Assembly: GCF_035083965.1 (NCBI RefSeq)
Contig: NC_089726.1
Coordinates: 10,731,501-10,795,500, forward strand
Source of the DNA: Branchiostoma lanceolatum
Taxonomy: Eukaryota > Chordata > Leptocardii > Amphioxiformes > Branchiostomatidae
Reading direction: 5' to 3'
DNA: 64,000 nucleotides
The position numbers were made by a program, and so were the translations under genes. Positions 1-22,682 of this stretch are shown here, in pieces. The notes beneath the pieces are model-generated. The model saw only the letters and a list, made by a program, of their open reading frames with translations, was not told the origin of the DNA and searched no databases. Position 1 is the stretch's first letter. Every line of letters starts with the position of its first letter.

Positions 1-525
1 TAGTATAATTGGAAGTAGGTCAAAATGAATCGTCCTTGAAGCATCCTCGTTTTCTACGTTTTAATCTGTGAACGGTAAGAAAACTAAGAGATCACCAGAC
101 TACTAAAACAGTAGAAAAGAGATAAGAACCTCGAGCTCTGTGACGTTTTCAAATACTGGGCTAGAACAAACCAAATTGAACATCGCAAACCGTCGCAAAT
201 TGGCGAAATTTCAAAAAAATTCGCAATTGACAAATTGGCGCAACTGGACGCAAAGCAGTGAACATCCTTTTATCACTGCAAAACTCGTTTTAATGAATTT
301 TCAACTTACTTATTGCACATTGGTTTTTGATTCAGTGGCAACGCTGCAATTTCCAATACAGTTATCTTAACTGAGAATGTGACATTGGCTCATTGCTGGG
401 CTTCATACGCATGAGTCGAATTTCGGTTTGACCGTAACTTGAAAAAACTGGCACAAATTGGCGCAGTCCGGTGAGATACCCGCTTAACAACAAAAAAAGC
501 AACTAGTCAAAAACAACGAACATAC
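1..525. other. Intron sequence of the SLC22 gene
   Basis: This stretch lies downstream of the last visible donor and should be intron. I see no exon in it. It contains loosely repeated AT-rich motifs of the type TTGGCGCA (about 195-245 and 450-465) of unknown origin. Confidence 0.5.
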
Positions 526-2480
526 CACCAGTACGGTAGGGCGATGACGTTGAAGAGAGAGATAAGAAGTTGTAGATGTCGCCAGTTCGGGAGGAGGTAG
601 GCCAGCAGGGCGAGGCTCATGATGCCCGAGGCCCAGAACAGAGTGGTCAGCACTCCGGCAAAGCTGCGCCGGGCGGGGGAGAACATCTCGGTGGCCATCA
701 CGTAGGACACGATATCAACCCCCTGCGCAGGGAGAAGGTCATAAAGAACGAGCGTAGTCTCGCACAGACTCATTGGGTTTCTAGAAAAATATCACGATTA
801 GCCATATAAGGCTGAATAATTCTTCAAAGGAGATAACCGACCAAGGAGTTAGGTGTTTGCAACCCCTGTGTTTGCCAGCAACTCGAAGAGTCTGGTATTG
901 ACTAAGGACCGGGTTCCGAAATTGGGGAAGATGGAGGGACTAGCAAGCAAATTCTATCATTGATACTCCCGAAACATATGCGAGGGACTCTTTTAGATGA
1001 ACATCGATATGCAGCACCCCCCATCATTCCTGATAATTTACAACGGCCTTAAGGATGCTCGAAAGAGTTCAATATCTCATTTCAAGCTGGATGTTTCAAA
1101 GTCGTCAGTACGCATCTTAGAATTCTTGTCTCAACACCAAATTTTAGAGCTGCTTTTTCTGACCGACGTTATGTTGTCTGTTGCTCTCACCTTGAGAACT
1201 TTGTGTTCCTTTCCCAGCTGATCAGACTTACAGCCAGCACGACGTTTCCCGTTCCATCTCTCGGAGTACCGGCACAGACCTTACATGTATGTATTATTTC
1301 GTTTCGTAGGCCAGCTGTCAAATGTGTTCATATTCGTCACATTGGACGCTGACGCTGATAAACTATTGGCATGACCTACAGTATGACCGGTGTCTCAAGA
1401 TTGCACGTATATGTATATCACCAACTTCAAAGCCTGTACCTGTTCTAGAGCTCCGGTGATGAACCTCAGGATAGTGAAGGAGTAGTAGTCCTGCGCAAAC
1501 GCTGCGCCCACTCCGAAAACGATCTGCAGCCAGATGGACACGAGCCAGATCCGAAGGCGTCCGAAGTGGTCCGACAGCTGCCCGAACACCAACGAGCCGA
1601 CCATGACTCCCGCCATGAAGACGGACTCAGACGTCTCCACCAGTGCTGACTTATTGCACACCAGGTCCCACTGTGATGTACAAACAAGCCGCATCCGTAA
1701 TTGTGACGACCAAAGTACATTGACTGGATTAGCTTTAGCTTATCACTTTCGTCTACCATGCATGTTTAAACTATGTACTGTATATATTTCACTGTATATG
1801 TCACTTCCATGTTAGTTAGGTTTATGTTAGACGACCTGTATCTAGCCCCTCGGGGCACGAATGTACAATAAGGTCTTCATTCGATTCGATTGATCAAACG
1901 TATTATGCTTTGCGGAAACGTAAACACGGTTCTCAACACACGAGAAGATAAACACCGAAGCCAAATAAACGACCGATTCAACCAAAGTAGCACAGTAGAA
2001 TAGTCACATGAATTCATCATAATGATTGTAACATCGTGATATAGCTATGAGGGGACATGTAAAAAGGGGCAATGATACATGTTGTGTATAATGCTTTATC
2101 AAACTTCTTTTGCTGTTGTTATTTGCTCGTTTTTATATAGAAATAACAAGAGAAGACCCTACCTCAGTTACGATTGTAGACTGGAAGCTGTACTCCCAGC
2201 CATCCTCGCATGGCACGGTAGAGTTGTCAATGCTGACGTTTTTGTACATGCTACATTGACTGTACACCACACGGCCGTCTACCAGGCTAGAGGGTACACT
2301 ATAGTTAAGGTGTAACCCCTCCGGCACCTTACAGTGGTGTTCTGGTAGTCCCCCGAGGAAAGCCATACTCAGCATGTGCCAGGCTTGGGTAAACTGTCCG
2401 GAAACACATATCAGGACATATATGATGGTCTGGTATAAGCCAAAATCTCCTAGAAAAAACAGGGCTTCGTCTAACTCCAT
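526..2480 (-). CDS. SLC22-family organic ion transporter, 5' half (3 exons, 3' end outside window)
   Basis: Three exons on the minus strand join in phase: 2163-2480, 1440-1670 and 526-722, each with GT/AG sites. The product starts MELDEALFFLGDFGLYQ, the usual SLC22 N-terminus before TM1. It continues with a large Cys-rich, N-glycosylatable extracellular loop (PEHHC to about WEYSF), WDLVCNK, and then the MFS loop signature GQLSDHFGRLR between TM2 and TM3. The third exon (GVDIVSYVMATEMF, then LPNWRHLQL) covers TM4-TM6. SLC22 proteins are plasma-membrane facilitators for organic cations, carnitine or anions; the substrate cannot be decided here. About 248 of an expected 550 residues are present. 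The last donor at 525/524 points to further exons beyond position 1. The ATG at 2480 fits the family start. Confidence 0.9.
1834..1900 (+). repeat. Probable LINE 3' tail (CR1/L2-like)
   Basis: In an SLC22 intron, the segment with CCCCTCGGGGCACG followed by AATAAGGTCTTCATTCGATTCGATT resembles the 3' end of a CR1/L2-type retrotransposon ending in short ATTC/GATTC repeats. No coding part is attached, so it would be a 5'-truncated insertion. The family assignment is inference from the tail only. Confidence 0.4.
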
Positions 2481-2978
2481 CCTATATTGGTAGCCTCGCT
2501 CAAAAAGATCGCATACTAGTATATCACCGTGATACGTATACCGCTACGTCGTGTTGCACTGAGAGCAAAGGTCGGAAAGTTACATCACTGCAAGGGTACC
2601 AGATTACGTCATTGGTATGTTGACTAAATCTGGTGTTTGCCATTTGTGGAACAGACCAAATCTGTCAGGGAGGGATCCGTATTTGTCCACACCGTCCACC
2701 GCAGCGGACCTGCCCTACAAAGGTACTTTCTGTTGGAATCTGTTGTGCTATATCTCAAGTAATAGCATGCAACTTTCTTTTGTCGATTCTTCCAAGGGAC
2801 ATTTCATGCATCAAGACAAGTATCAACAGTGACCAAAATAGAAGTCACAATAATAATAACTTTAATGCAACTTCATGCCCGAAGGCTAATTGCAGACAAA
2901 CAAGTACATGGATATACATGGGAATCGACATAGTTTTCTAGTCTACTGTGAAGAAAGTTCTATGTTAACTAAGGTCGA

Positions 2979-3242
2979 CTATGGTTGGGTTTGACTTCTT
3001 TTTTGAAGGCAGTGGAAAATAAAGAGACCCACGTTTTGTATCGTAAGTGGTTTGGTTGATTTCAGTAGTAAGATTGATTTTTGTAAGTTAGTCAAATGGT
3101 AAAAGCTAGGGGAATTAACGGAAGCTGTTTTATATAATTCGTTTCTTTCGGCGTCATATAGAGGACATTGGCAAATAAAATGTATTTCATTTTCCACTGC
3201 GTTCATTGTACAAAACTTACACATTCTCTCTTGAGCAGGCAA
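2979..3242 (-). mobile_element. Non-LTR retrotransposon (LINE) C-terminal fragment
   Basis: An 87-residue reading frame begins MPAQERMCKFCTMNAVENE and continues HFICQCPLYDAERNELY. The C-x2-C ... H-x4-C spacing followed by PLYD.ER..LY is the zinc-binding tail often found after the reverse transcriptase of LINE proteins. Endonuclease and reverse transcriptase are absent, so this is a 5'-truncated relic. The clade cannot be set from the tail alone. Confidence 0.65.
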
Positions 3243-3316
3243 TAATAACTAATTAACAGACGTGAAAGATCGAATACGTGCCCGTCCATATTTTATTCAC
3301 ATCTCTTATCTCCTGA

Positions 3317-3453
3317 AATGATGTTATTCTCTATTAGTAAGCATATGTTTCGATCGAGGGGATAGCAGTGTCCGGGATATTTAACGCAGAAGGGAGGCAG
3401 CCTGAACACTGCTAGCTCCCGGATCGAACCCTCTGCTTAGAGAATAACATTAT
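3317..3453. repeat. Inverted repeat, MITE-like
   Basis: The arms ATGTTATTCTCTA...CGATCGAGGG...AGCAGTGTCCGGG and CCTGAACACTGCT...GGATCGAACCCTCT...AGAGAATAACAT are imperfect reverse complements, about 45 bases each. The right arm reversed contains GGTTCGATCC, like a tRNA B box, but there is no matching A box or cloverleaf. It is best read as a small foldback element. Confidence 0.5.
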
Positions 3454-3961
3454 GTCAGCACAGAAGGACTCATCAACATCCACTTAAGTCTTACAGCATC
3501 ATTATAATGGCTACCAAGTCGGAGTCGCTTGAAAGCAGACCAAGTACTTTCCACACATGTTCATTTTTGTGGAAAAGTCATCTTTTATCTGATGTCATTG
3601 CGCTGTGTGATTCTTGATACTAGACGTATGAAGTCGAAACCGGTCGAATTTCGTCTCGGCGCTGTCATTTTCCCAGAGCTACGAATGATGTCATTGCACT
3701 GTCTGGTTCTAATTCTATGCTTGACCCATGCAGAATCGCGCTTTATTACATCAGACTACGCAATGTATACGTATGGAAGGCCGCGGGACGTCCGGACGGT
3801 TGTGCGTGGGATGATGAAGTAGGCAACACGTACGCGTGAGAAGATATTTCTGATTAGCTTGACGTAACAGCATTCTACATCTCGTTTGACCAATTTGATG
3901 CATCATATATCAAACGAGACTCCTAAAATAAATCAAAGTCTTCATGTTCCTATTTTACAAT

Positions 3962-6502
3962 TTACTCTTGAGGCACAGGTTTGAGAAACTCTCTACAGAA
4001 ACAATACTTCCTCAGGCGCGGAAAGTTGTCCTGGATGCAGCGGGGATGGTCTCCGTACACGTTGATGCGACTGATGTCTGCCGTTATCTCAGTCTTCTTG
4101 TCAGACAGCCATTTTCTCACGGACACTTCATATGCGCCACCATTGGGTCCAGTTTCCAGGGTAATTCGAAAGTCCAGGAAAGGGACATCCAGGTCTTTAC
4201 CAAACAAGGCCTTTCGGAGTAACGGGTCGCTGCCACCGAATTGTAGTAGTTTGTGGTTGGGTTTGATGATTTCTGCGTGAGTTATGTTCCTCAGAAATAA
4301 CTCGACACAAAGACTTCGGTGCACTGAGGTTAAATGATTCATGTACGAGACGGCAAAGCCTGCTGCTTCTCGAACTAGTTTGTTCGTTTTGTTGATCGGT
4401 ACGGTCTGCAGACAGGTGCACCAGTGATCAGCGATGGAGGCATCCTCGCATGTTCTGTTGATCGGGATCTCCTGGAACAGGCTGATGCCGTGTCCCTGGA
4501 AACCGAACGGGTCGCCTGGGTAGTCCATCACGTGCTGCAGCATCTTGTGGAAGTCGAAGGCTGATGTAAGACGTTCTTCGTTTTTCCTCAGGTTGCGGAT
4601 GATTTCAGGATGACTTACTTTCATCCAAGGAGGAACGGCGATCCCAAAGAACGGCAGCCTTTCCTCCAGTCGACCTTGCAGCAGCTTTTTAAGGTCGCCG
4701 TACCGGGCTCCGTGGTCGGCAAAAAGTATGAAAACGGTGTTGTTGAGGTAGCCTTTGTCCTTCCATGATTTGATGAGTGTCAGAATGTCGTCGTCGGCAA
4801 CTTGCACCATATTTAGACTGTCGTGGCTGAGTTCGGTGTGAAACGCAATTGCAAACTTGGGTATGTCGTGATACGCTTCCACAAAATCGCGGGCGTACTT
4901 CAGGGTGTAGTGATGCTTGGGTGTCGCTCCGAAACAGAACCACTCTTCAGACTCGGGGAGATCTTCTTGGGCCACCCAGAAAGGCCTCATGTAGTAATCA
5001 GTTGGCTGCTTTTCAAACCCTCGAGTACGAAATTGGAACGTTCCTGACCAAGCTTCGTCCTCCCCGTGCATGGTCGTGTAGCCCATCCTTCTAAACTTGT
5101 TCCAGACAAACGGGAATGCGTCGCAGGTTGTTGAATTTTCCATTCCCCTTTTCGCGCTGGGTAACTCTTCCTCGAGAAACCCTGTCAACATGCCGAAGAA
5201 CTGTGCCGTGGTGCCGTCCCCGATCACGTGATAACCTTTCATAACATGACCTTCCAAAGTATCTGTGAAGTATTTGAAAGTTTTGGGCAGTTTTCGCATG
5301 ATGTTCATCCGTGAGGTTGAGTCCACCCCAACCATGAGTACGTTCATACCTTGTCCGAGGGCCGTCTTCATTCGGCCGTCCTTCTCCATGTCCGCCTTTT
5401 TGTCCTTAACAAGGTCATCGTTTCTCATCACCTGCACAAACATGTTGTTGTGTTTTCTTATGACTTTAACCCATGTTCGTTCTGTTTGGTTAAACACATC
5501 CTCTTCTAAGAAACAGTTAACTTTAGCGAACTCGTCTTTGAATGGAAATTGTATAGTTTCTTGGTTGGAGACGAATACTTTTGAGTGCAACGTGGTATAG
5601 AGGATTTCGTAATCGCCGAATCTCTTGATTCTACTGTACGTGCAGTTGAGTAATGTCTGTGTTGGCAGAAGGGCGCTCGAGTTTAGTTTGACTAAGTCCC
5701 AGGGATATTCATCCGTCCGCGAGTTTCCGTCTAGGTATGTCAGGTGGCTGATCGGGGCATGTCCGCAGTACAGGTTTGTTATATTTTCAAAAAGGTAGTT
5801 GAATTCTGAGCTCTCCATCTGTAGGTCGGGATACTTGCACAGCGGCTGCTCTCGGCTGTGACGGTGAGCCTCGTCACCGCTGGCGACTTCTCCTTTCTGT
5901 GAACTATTACGCGTCATTTCTGCTGACCTATTAGAGAGAGATTTCTCAATTACGTTTTCAAGATAAACCGTGGATAGTTTTTGTCCATATACGGGCACGT
6001 TGGCGAGTTCTTCATCTGTTTCTTTGTTGTTGACCTGGGCCTCTGTCATGCCTGCTTCATTAAAGTTTTGTGAAGTCCATGTTGGCGTTTGTACAGGTTT
6101 TCGATCGTGGGCGACCTCCGTGTGTGTTGCGGCCTCTTGGCTCTTGAGTACTTTTGTCTCGCGATCGATTACCTCTATCGTTGGCAGGGTGGTTTGTAAA
6201 CGTGCGTTTAAGCCGTTTTCTGTTGTATGCTCCTCCGTTCCTGCTGAAGCTTTGCCATGTTTATCGATCTCGTTTGTTGTGAGGTAAGATGTTGTGCCAG
6301 AACTGGGAGAGGCATATTTTCGTCCAGTCATCCCCACCGCTTGGTCCATCCCCGCGGCAACGTGAATCGTGTTCAAACGATCAGCTTTTGTCCCCTTGAC
6401 GTCCCGGGGATTCCTGACCACAAGGATGTAGATGGAAGACAGAAGGAACCCGGCTGTCAGGACCAAGCAAAAAGAGCTTTGGGTGCGCCTTAAGATCCTC
6501 AT
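3962..6502 (-). CDS. DUF229 family membrane protein (alkaline phosphatase/sulfatase fold), intronless
   Basis: A single uninterrupted frame of 846 aa. A type II signal-anchor lies at residues 9-29 after MRILRRTQ. A Ser/Thr-rich, poorly conserved stem follows to about residue 220. The luminal DUF229 domain (Pfam PF02995) then runs to the end, as shown by VLMVGVDSTSRMN (388-400), GDGTTAQFFGMLTG (428-441), HGEDEAWSGTFQF (479-491), FHTELSHDS (554-562) and FILFADHGARYGD (591-603). In this fold Asp393, Ser394 or Thr395, Asp596 and His597 sit where the nucleophile and metal ligands of alkaline-phosphatase-like enzymes are found. The tail is Cys-rich. The reaction of DUF229 proteins is not established; a Golgi location is inferred from the topology. 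Having no introns is odd among intron-rich neighbours. Confidence 0.93.
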   Translation of the reverse strand: MRILRRTQSSFCLVLTAGFLLSSIYILVVRNPRDVKGTKADRLNTIHVAAGMDQAVGMTGRKYASPSSGTTSYLTTNEIDKHGKASAGTEEHTTENGLNARLQTTLPTIEVIDRETKVLKSQEAATHTEVAHDRKPVQTPTWTSQNFNEAGMTEAQVNNKETDEELANVPVYGQKLSTVYLENVIEKSLSNRSAEMTRNSSQKGEVASGDEAHRHSREQPLCKYPDLQMESSEFNYLFENITNLYCGHAPISHLTYLDGNSRTDEYPWDLVKLNSSALLPTQTLLNCTYSRIKRFGDYEILYTTLHSKVFVSNQETIQFPFKDEFAKVNCFLEEDVFNQTERTWVKVIRKHNNMFVQVMRNDDLVKDKKADMEKDGRMKTALGQGMNVLMVGVDSTSRMNIMRKLPKTFKYFTDTLEGHVMKGYHVIGDGTTAQFFGMLTGFLEEELPSAKRGMENSTTCDAFPFVWNKFRRMGYTTMHGEDEAWSGTFQFRTRGFEKQPTDYYMRPFWVAQEDLPESEEWFCFGATPKHHYTLKYARDFVEAYHDIPKFAIAFHTELSHDSLNMVQVADDDILTLIKSWKDKGYLNNTVFILFADHGARYGDLKKLLQGRLEERLPFFGIAVPPWMKVSHPEIIRNLRKNEERLTSAFDFHKMLQHVMDYPGDPFGFQGHGISLFQEIPINRTCEDASIADHWCTCLQTVPINKTNKLVREAAGFAVSYMNHLTSVHRSLCVELFLRNITHAEIIKPNHKLLQFGGSDPLLRKALFGKDLDVPFLDFRITLETGPNGGAYEVSVRKWLSDKKTEITADISRINVYGDHPRCIQDNFPRLRKYCFCREFLKPVPQE

Positions 6503-6879
6503 ATCGCTTCAAGATTTCAACCTGTAGGATACGAAATGGGGATGTTACTTTTTTTAAAAATGGGTACAGATCGTTCACAAACTGGTGTCGCACTGTCGTA
6601 TCGGTTGATTTCAGCGCGCGAGTACAGGTCACCTTTAAGGGACTTTTAGATGTGCTAGCTTATTGACTTCATTAAGGACCTGGCCTTTTGTAAAATATCC
6701 ACAAGCGCAACACAGTTACTACAACTACTGACAAACTTCACCCTATCTGGTACACAAAACGATATTGCCTATGTATTGTTGTCATGTCCAACTTCTATAT
6801 CCGCCTACACAGGTCAATTTTGTTATACACCATTCCAAAATCGAGACAGAATTACACATACATGACTATATTGTAACCC

Positions 6880-7003
6880 ATATGCTGTTATCGATTATAT
6901 TTTGTATTGTGATTGTAGAATAGATTAGCCGTGTAGTATTGTTGATTTAATGCCATACATTGTACCATGCACGATTGTTGACCAATAAAGTTCATTCATT
7001 CAA
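6880..7003 (+). repeat. LINE 3' tail ending in (ATTC)n
   Basis: The segment with TATATTTTGTATTGTGATTG ends in GACCAATAAAGTTCATTCATTC. An AATAAA-containing end with a short ATTC tandem tail is typical of CR1/L2-type LINEs of deuterostomes. It carries no coding sequence, so it is a short 5'-truncated copy. Confidence 0.45.
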
Positions 7004-7064
7004 CAACTAAATTGAGCAGTGTAAATCAGAAAGCAACAGCTGAATCATTTTAGCGAGAAATGGA

Positions 7065-7314
7065 CTATCCTGGTAAGCCCAGATTATCTGCGGGCGGCTT
7101 AGCGACGTGCCCCCGTTAGTTATGTACTTGAACTCCGTCGGCCACTGAGATGGTCTCGCTTTCCGCGGGGGCAAGTCACCACGCCGCCCCACAGATACCA
7201 TGGACTTACCAGGGTAGAAATGGACTAACTTTAAAGAGGTAGCCTGGTATCCCTTGGTCGGCCGTATCCAAGCAACAGGCTCCTGGATTGGGCCGACGGA
7301 TGGAGACCTGGCTA
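7065..7314. repeat. Two adjacent inverted repeats (foldback element)
   Basis: The first hairpin (7065-7216) has arms starting CTATCCTGGTAAGCCC and ending GACTTACCAGGGTAG. The pairing extends about 50 bases through CAGAT.., GGGCGG and CCCCCG. The second (7240-7314) pairs TAGCCTGGTATCCCTTGGTC with a right arm ending GGAGACCTGGCTA. No coding capacity. This is probably a compound MITE-like element; superfamily not determined. Confidence 0.55.
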
Positions 7315-7878
7315 GCAATAATGGCCATCTGAGAGTATAAATGGAAAAAATAACCTACTAGTACTTACTTTCACACTTACTGGGTCTATGTATCCAGATA
7401 CTTGTAACCATCGCCAGCCTTTCAAAGTGAGTGCTGTGACCAGTTACGTGGCACTGCGGTTCCAGGATGTCCACAAGCCCAGGCTGAACTAAACTTCCTT
7501 CAGGACCCCCATTGGACGCCCTCTCAAGTGCTTGTATTTAACGCAAGGAGTCCTTTCGCTTAAGCCGATACGGATTTGCTGTGTACATAATGAGCAACAG
7601 GACGCACTGGACCTCTACCTGACCTATGAGTATGACTGTTATATGCAAAATAAAGCTCCTTGTTTCGCCTTATCACCGGTAAACCGCCTAACGGAGCTGT
7701 CACACTTGAACGTGTATCAAGTCCGTAATTGTCCATAATTCCGTTTTGACATTTAGCTTAGCTAAATCTTGCGACCGAAAAAGTATTTTTGATTCTCGGT
7801 TTGATAACCAGGCGGCACAACGGTGGGTTAAAATGAATAAAAAACCTTCCCCGCAATGTCAATACGGAACTCATCATC

Positions 7879-8142
7879 TCATCTTGTCGTGAGAGTGTCA
7901 CGGATGGACAACACCCTCCTCTTCCAGTCCTCCCTGTCCGCCATTGCTCTTGACAATTCTTCTGGTGTGCATCCTACATCCTCACAGAGCTGCTGTATGT
8001 AGGTCGTGTGAGGTCTGCCTACACTTGCATGTCCATGTTTTGGTGCCCACAGGAGGACGTCCCTGACGATCTCTCCTTTACTCCTCCAGGAATGACCAGC
8101 AAAACGTAGTCTCCTCTCACGGATGACTTGAGATATGGGAGG
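7879..8142 (-). mobile_element. RTE-like LINE, C-terminal fragment of the reverse transcriptase protein
   Basis: Read on the minus strand with no local ATG, the frame gives ISQVIRERRLRFAGHSWRS, then LLWAPKHGHASVGRPHTTY, IQQLCEDVGCTPEEL and DREDWKRRV before a TGA at 7881-7879. This matches the conserved C-terminus of endonuclease-reverse-transcriptase polyproteins (pattern RxRRLRFAGHxWR ... RGRPxxTYxxQL ... MxDRxxWRxRV). The upstream parts are missing. Confidence 0.75.
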
Positions 8143-8996
8143 AACTCATATGGACATGATATATACTATGTACACAAGTCTGACAGCCCCCTAAAGCGTA
8201 ACACACAGTTTTGTACAGAAACTACAGACTGCGTAAGATCGGACCCACATAACTAACACTTGAATAATCCACGATTCTCCAGCTTGAGAAATACCATGAT
8301 TGTCATTGGCTAATGAACACCCGAGTAGCATTCAAACTTAAGAGTAATTGCACGAGAAAACCAGGCAAAACCAGGCAAACGTTGGAAGATGGGGTCGGCC
8401 AAATCGGCTCATACTTTGTATTTGTGATAGGTATGTGGAACTATAAACACCCATATGATTAAAACCCTCCAGATATTTTTCGTTATGTAGTTCTGGGACG
8501 CCCCTCGGAGACCCTCAAAAATCGAACAATTTATGGTTAAGAATTACTGAAATTTCAATAGCTACCCTGATAATTCTGATAAAGATATGGACAACAGTTT
8601 TATATTTCCATGTAGCATGGTTTCCAGAGTTTCTCAGACCAAAGGTTCAAGATCAAACATTGAAATCAAGAGGGTGTACTAGGGGGCTATCATAATCAAT
8701 GAAAGCAGAATTTTCAAATTTCCAAATTTAAGTCATTTTTAAGGGGCTTTTTCTCCCATCATCGGCAATATTGATGAATGGTTTTACCTTTGCTGGAGAG
8801 AGGAACATCTACTACGTCAAAAACATGCGTCGTTTAATTGGGCCATGCATAACTATCACTATGAAGAATGACAAAACTCAAATAATCTACAATGGCATAA
8901 ACACCAGCTGCCATATATTAGTTTTATCAAAGTAAGACGAAGAAAAGAAACATTCTTCTTGAAGCATTGGAGAAGGTTAGACATCCAGGTAATAAG

Positions 8997-9149
8997 ATAC
9001 CCAAAAAAACAGTTACTCAAGCAACTGGATACAATTTTGAAAATACGTTTCAGACAGCATCTAGTCACTGACAAAAGACAGCGGATCCTGTCTGAAACAT
9101 CTGACCTTTTCAAAATTTTACCCCATTGCTTGAGTAACTGTTTGGGATT
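8997..9149. repeat. Inverted repeat, MITE-like
   Basis: The left arm reads ATACCCAAA..ACAGTTACTC AAGCAACTGG, then TTTGAAAA and GTTTCAGACAG. The right arm gives the same order reversed: CTGTCTGAAAC, TTTTCAAAA, CCATTGCTTGAGTAACTGT and TTGGGAT. A weaker relative of the left arm and its upstream flank (AGACATTCAGGTAATACAATAC) lies in PEX1 intron sequence near 13919. Confidence 0.55.
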
Positions 9150-10352
9150 CAGCTTGTTTTAATCTGTGATCCCCGGTGTGCTGGGTACAATGTTTGACAG
9201 GCAGAATAAGTTCTCAAAATTGTAATTTGACAGGTAGAAACCGTTGATAAAATTCTAAACCATCGCTCACAACCTCATGTCTTCACATATATCATACGGC
9301 AAGCACTTTTTTTATAGGCAAGTCAATAACATCTTTTTAACCAAGTAGGCTGCAACTAATACTGGAATTTCTGGCTCACACCATTTTATGTAGTTATTCA
9401 TGACTACATGGAATTAAGTTTTTTTCTGAGCCCTTTGTCTAATTATAAATAGGCAACCAAACATAAAACATAGCCAAACCTGAACACCAATCTTTCTAAA
9501 GCAGTATTTGTTATAACCCCACTATACAAAATATGTTCGTTATGCCATACTGTGAAATGATGCATCTTGCTCAAATCTTGCTCACTGATTTTTGACATAA
9601 AAATGATTCCAGTTAGAGCAAAATGAATCCAATCACCCATTGGTGTGGCTTTATTCTAGTATCCTGCAATGAATCAAGTAACACAGCAATATGCTGCACA
9701 GCATGTGCTGTATCTATGTGGACACACATTTATTTCATTTAGGCACTTTCTTTCACATATTATACATGCATCTCTTTTCATTCAATTGCGAAGGAAGATC
9801 TCTTTGAAAACTTCGTATTATTATAATATAATGCCAGGGTATGAATCCATCAAGAAATCTAGGTCACATAAAAAGGTTGGCATCCCCGTCGTGCTCCATG
9901 AACAGAATGCAATCAAATGTTCTTGTATGTGTGGGCAAGTATTGGTTTACTGAGCAAAAGGGGAGAAGGCATGAGTCTGTAACATCCAGAAAAATACATG
10001 TAGTAATATCCAATACTTCTAGAAGATGACAGAAAAAAAGATTGTGCCAGAACTCTTTTGTTACAAATGACACTCAAATACCAGCATAAAAATACTGGGA
10101 TCAACTAAACTGTGATTTTCAGCAGATTGTGGGTGGATATTTACCATACCGCACTGTTCTTCTTTACCTTCTTTGTCTTCTGTCCCCAATTTTCTGATGC
10201 TGTTACCATGTTTACTGTGCACACCAGCTAAGAATTGAACCCTATGTTGCAGACTACATGTAAGTGTCTGTCTGACAATGAATGATGGTCGGATCTTTCC
10301 AAGTCTCAAGAAATGTTCCCACAAAATGTTTGCTACCTGTACTACCAAATGA

Positions 10353-22048
<11,696 letters not shown>

Positions 22049-22682
22049 GTCTCGTGATTCTGACTCAGATCACACCGTTTCTGGTCGACGTCTTACACCA
22101 AAAGTAGTTCCCGTCCAGCTGTTGCTGACGTACACGACGATTTCTTGATTAATTCAAAGAGACAGAGTCTTGCATGCCTTCCACATGCACTTACAGCTGC
22201 ATCGAAACAGTTCCTCCAACCACTGAAGGCGCGGAAACGTAGAGGATAAACGCCAAAGAAACAATTATTTCAAATGCTTAAGTACAAGTGAATTGCACTT
22301 TCCAAAAAAGAAGTATGTCTTATATAATTGTTGATGATTTCTATATTTCAAAAGAGTCTTAAAACTACGGCTGGTGATTCTATCTATTTTTCTGGATTTT
22401 GTGTTCTGTAGCCCTGAATTCAGACGAAAAGTCAAAGGGTAAGGTTTGGATCCCAGGAACCTTTCTGCTCGGTGATTGGTCTATTTAGAGTCGGGGCAAA
22501 TATACCGACCAATGAGAAGCCAGATTACAGATTGATTGTGTCCTGAATCCAAGATGGTTGCAGTCGGGAAAAAAGACGTCGGAAGCGAGCTTTGGTCAGG
22601 TTTGACTTACGTTACGTCGTGATTTTGGATATAACAGCGAACGTTACGGATTAGGGGATTACAAAGTAGATCGTGGTATAGC
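22049..22682. promoter_or_regulatory. Divergent promoter region between PEX1 and BORCS6
   Basis: The two genes are head to head with 634 bases between their first ATGs. Two CCAAT boxes are visible, ATTGG at 22475-22479 and CCAAT at 22509-22513. A CRE/ETS-like GACGTCGGAAGCG starts near 22575. There is no TATA box at a sensible place. The layout fits a bidirectional housekeeping promoter; start sites cannot be placed from sequence. Confidence 0.55.

Larger units (their letters stand above)
2481..3961. other. Intergenic: LINE fragment and an inverted repeat, no host gene
   Basis: This lies between the SLC22 start and the end of the DUF229 gene. It holds a LINE C-terminal fragment (2979-3242) and an inverted repeat (3317-3453). 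A TTTATT at 3742-3747 could be the minus-strand poly(A) signal of the DUF229 gene, about 215 bases past its stop. Nothing else was recognised. Confidence 0.5.
6503..10352. other. Intergenic: LINE remnants and inverted repeats, no host gene
   Basis: This lies between the 5' ends of the DUF229 gene and the 3' end of PEX1. It holds a LINE tail (6880-7003), a nested inverted repeat (7065-7314), a LINE C-terminal fragment (7879-8142) and another inverted repeat (8997-9149). The rest is AT-rich with no convincing exon. The stretch next to PEX1 should include its 3' UTR. Confidence 0.6.

Noticed and set aside
3400-3450. tRNA-like GGTTCGATCC box on the minus strand
   Set aside because: Only a B-box-like word inside a hairpin; there is no A box, acceptor stem or anticodon arm, so no tRNA gene.
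7007-7318. 103-codon minus-strand frame
   Set aside because: It coincides with the nested inverted repeats and resembles no known protein.
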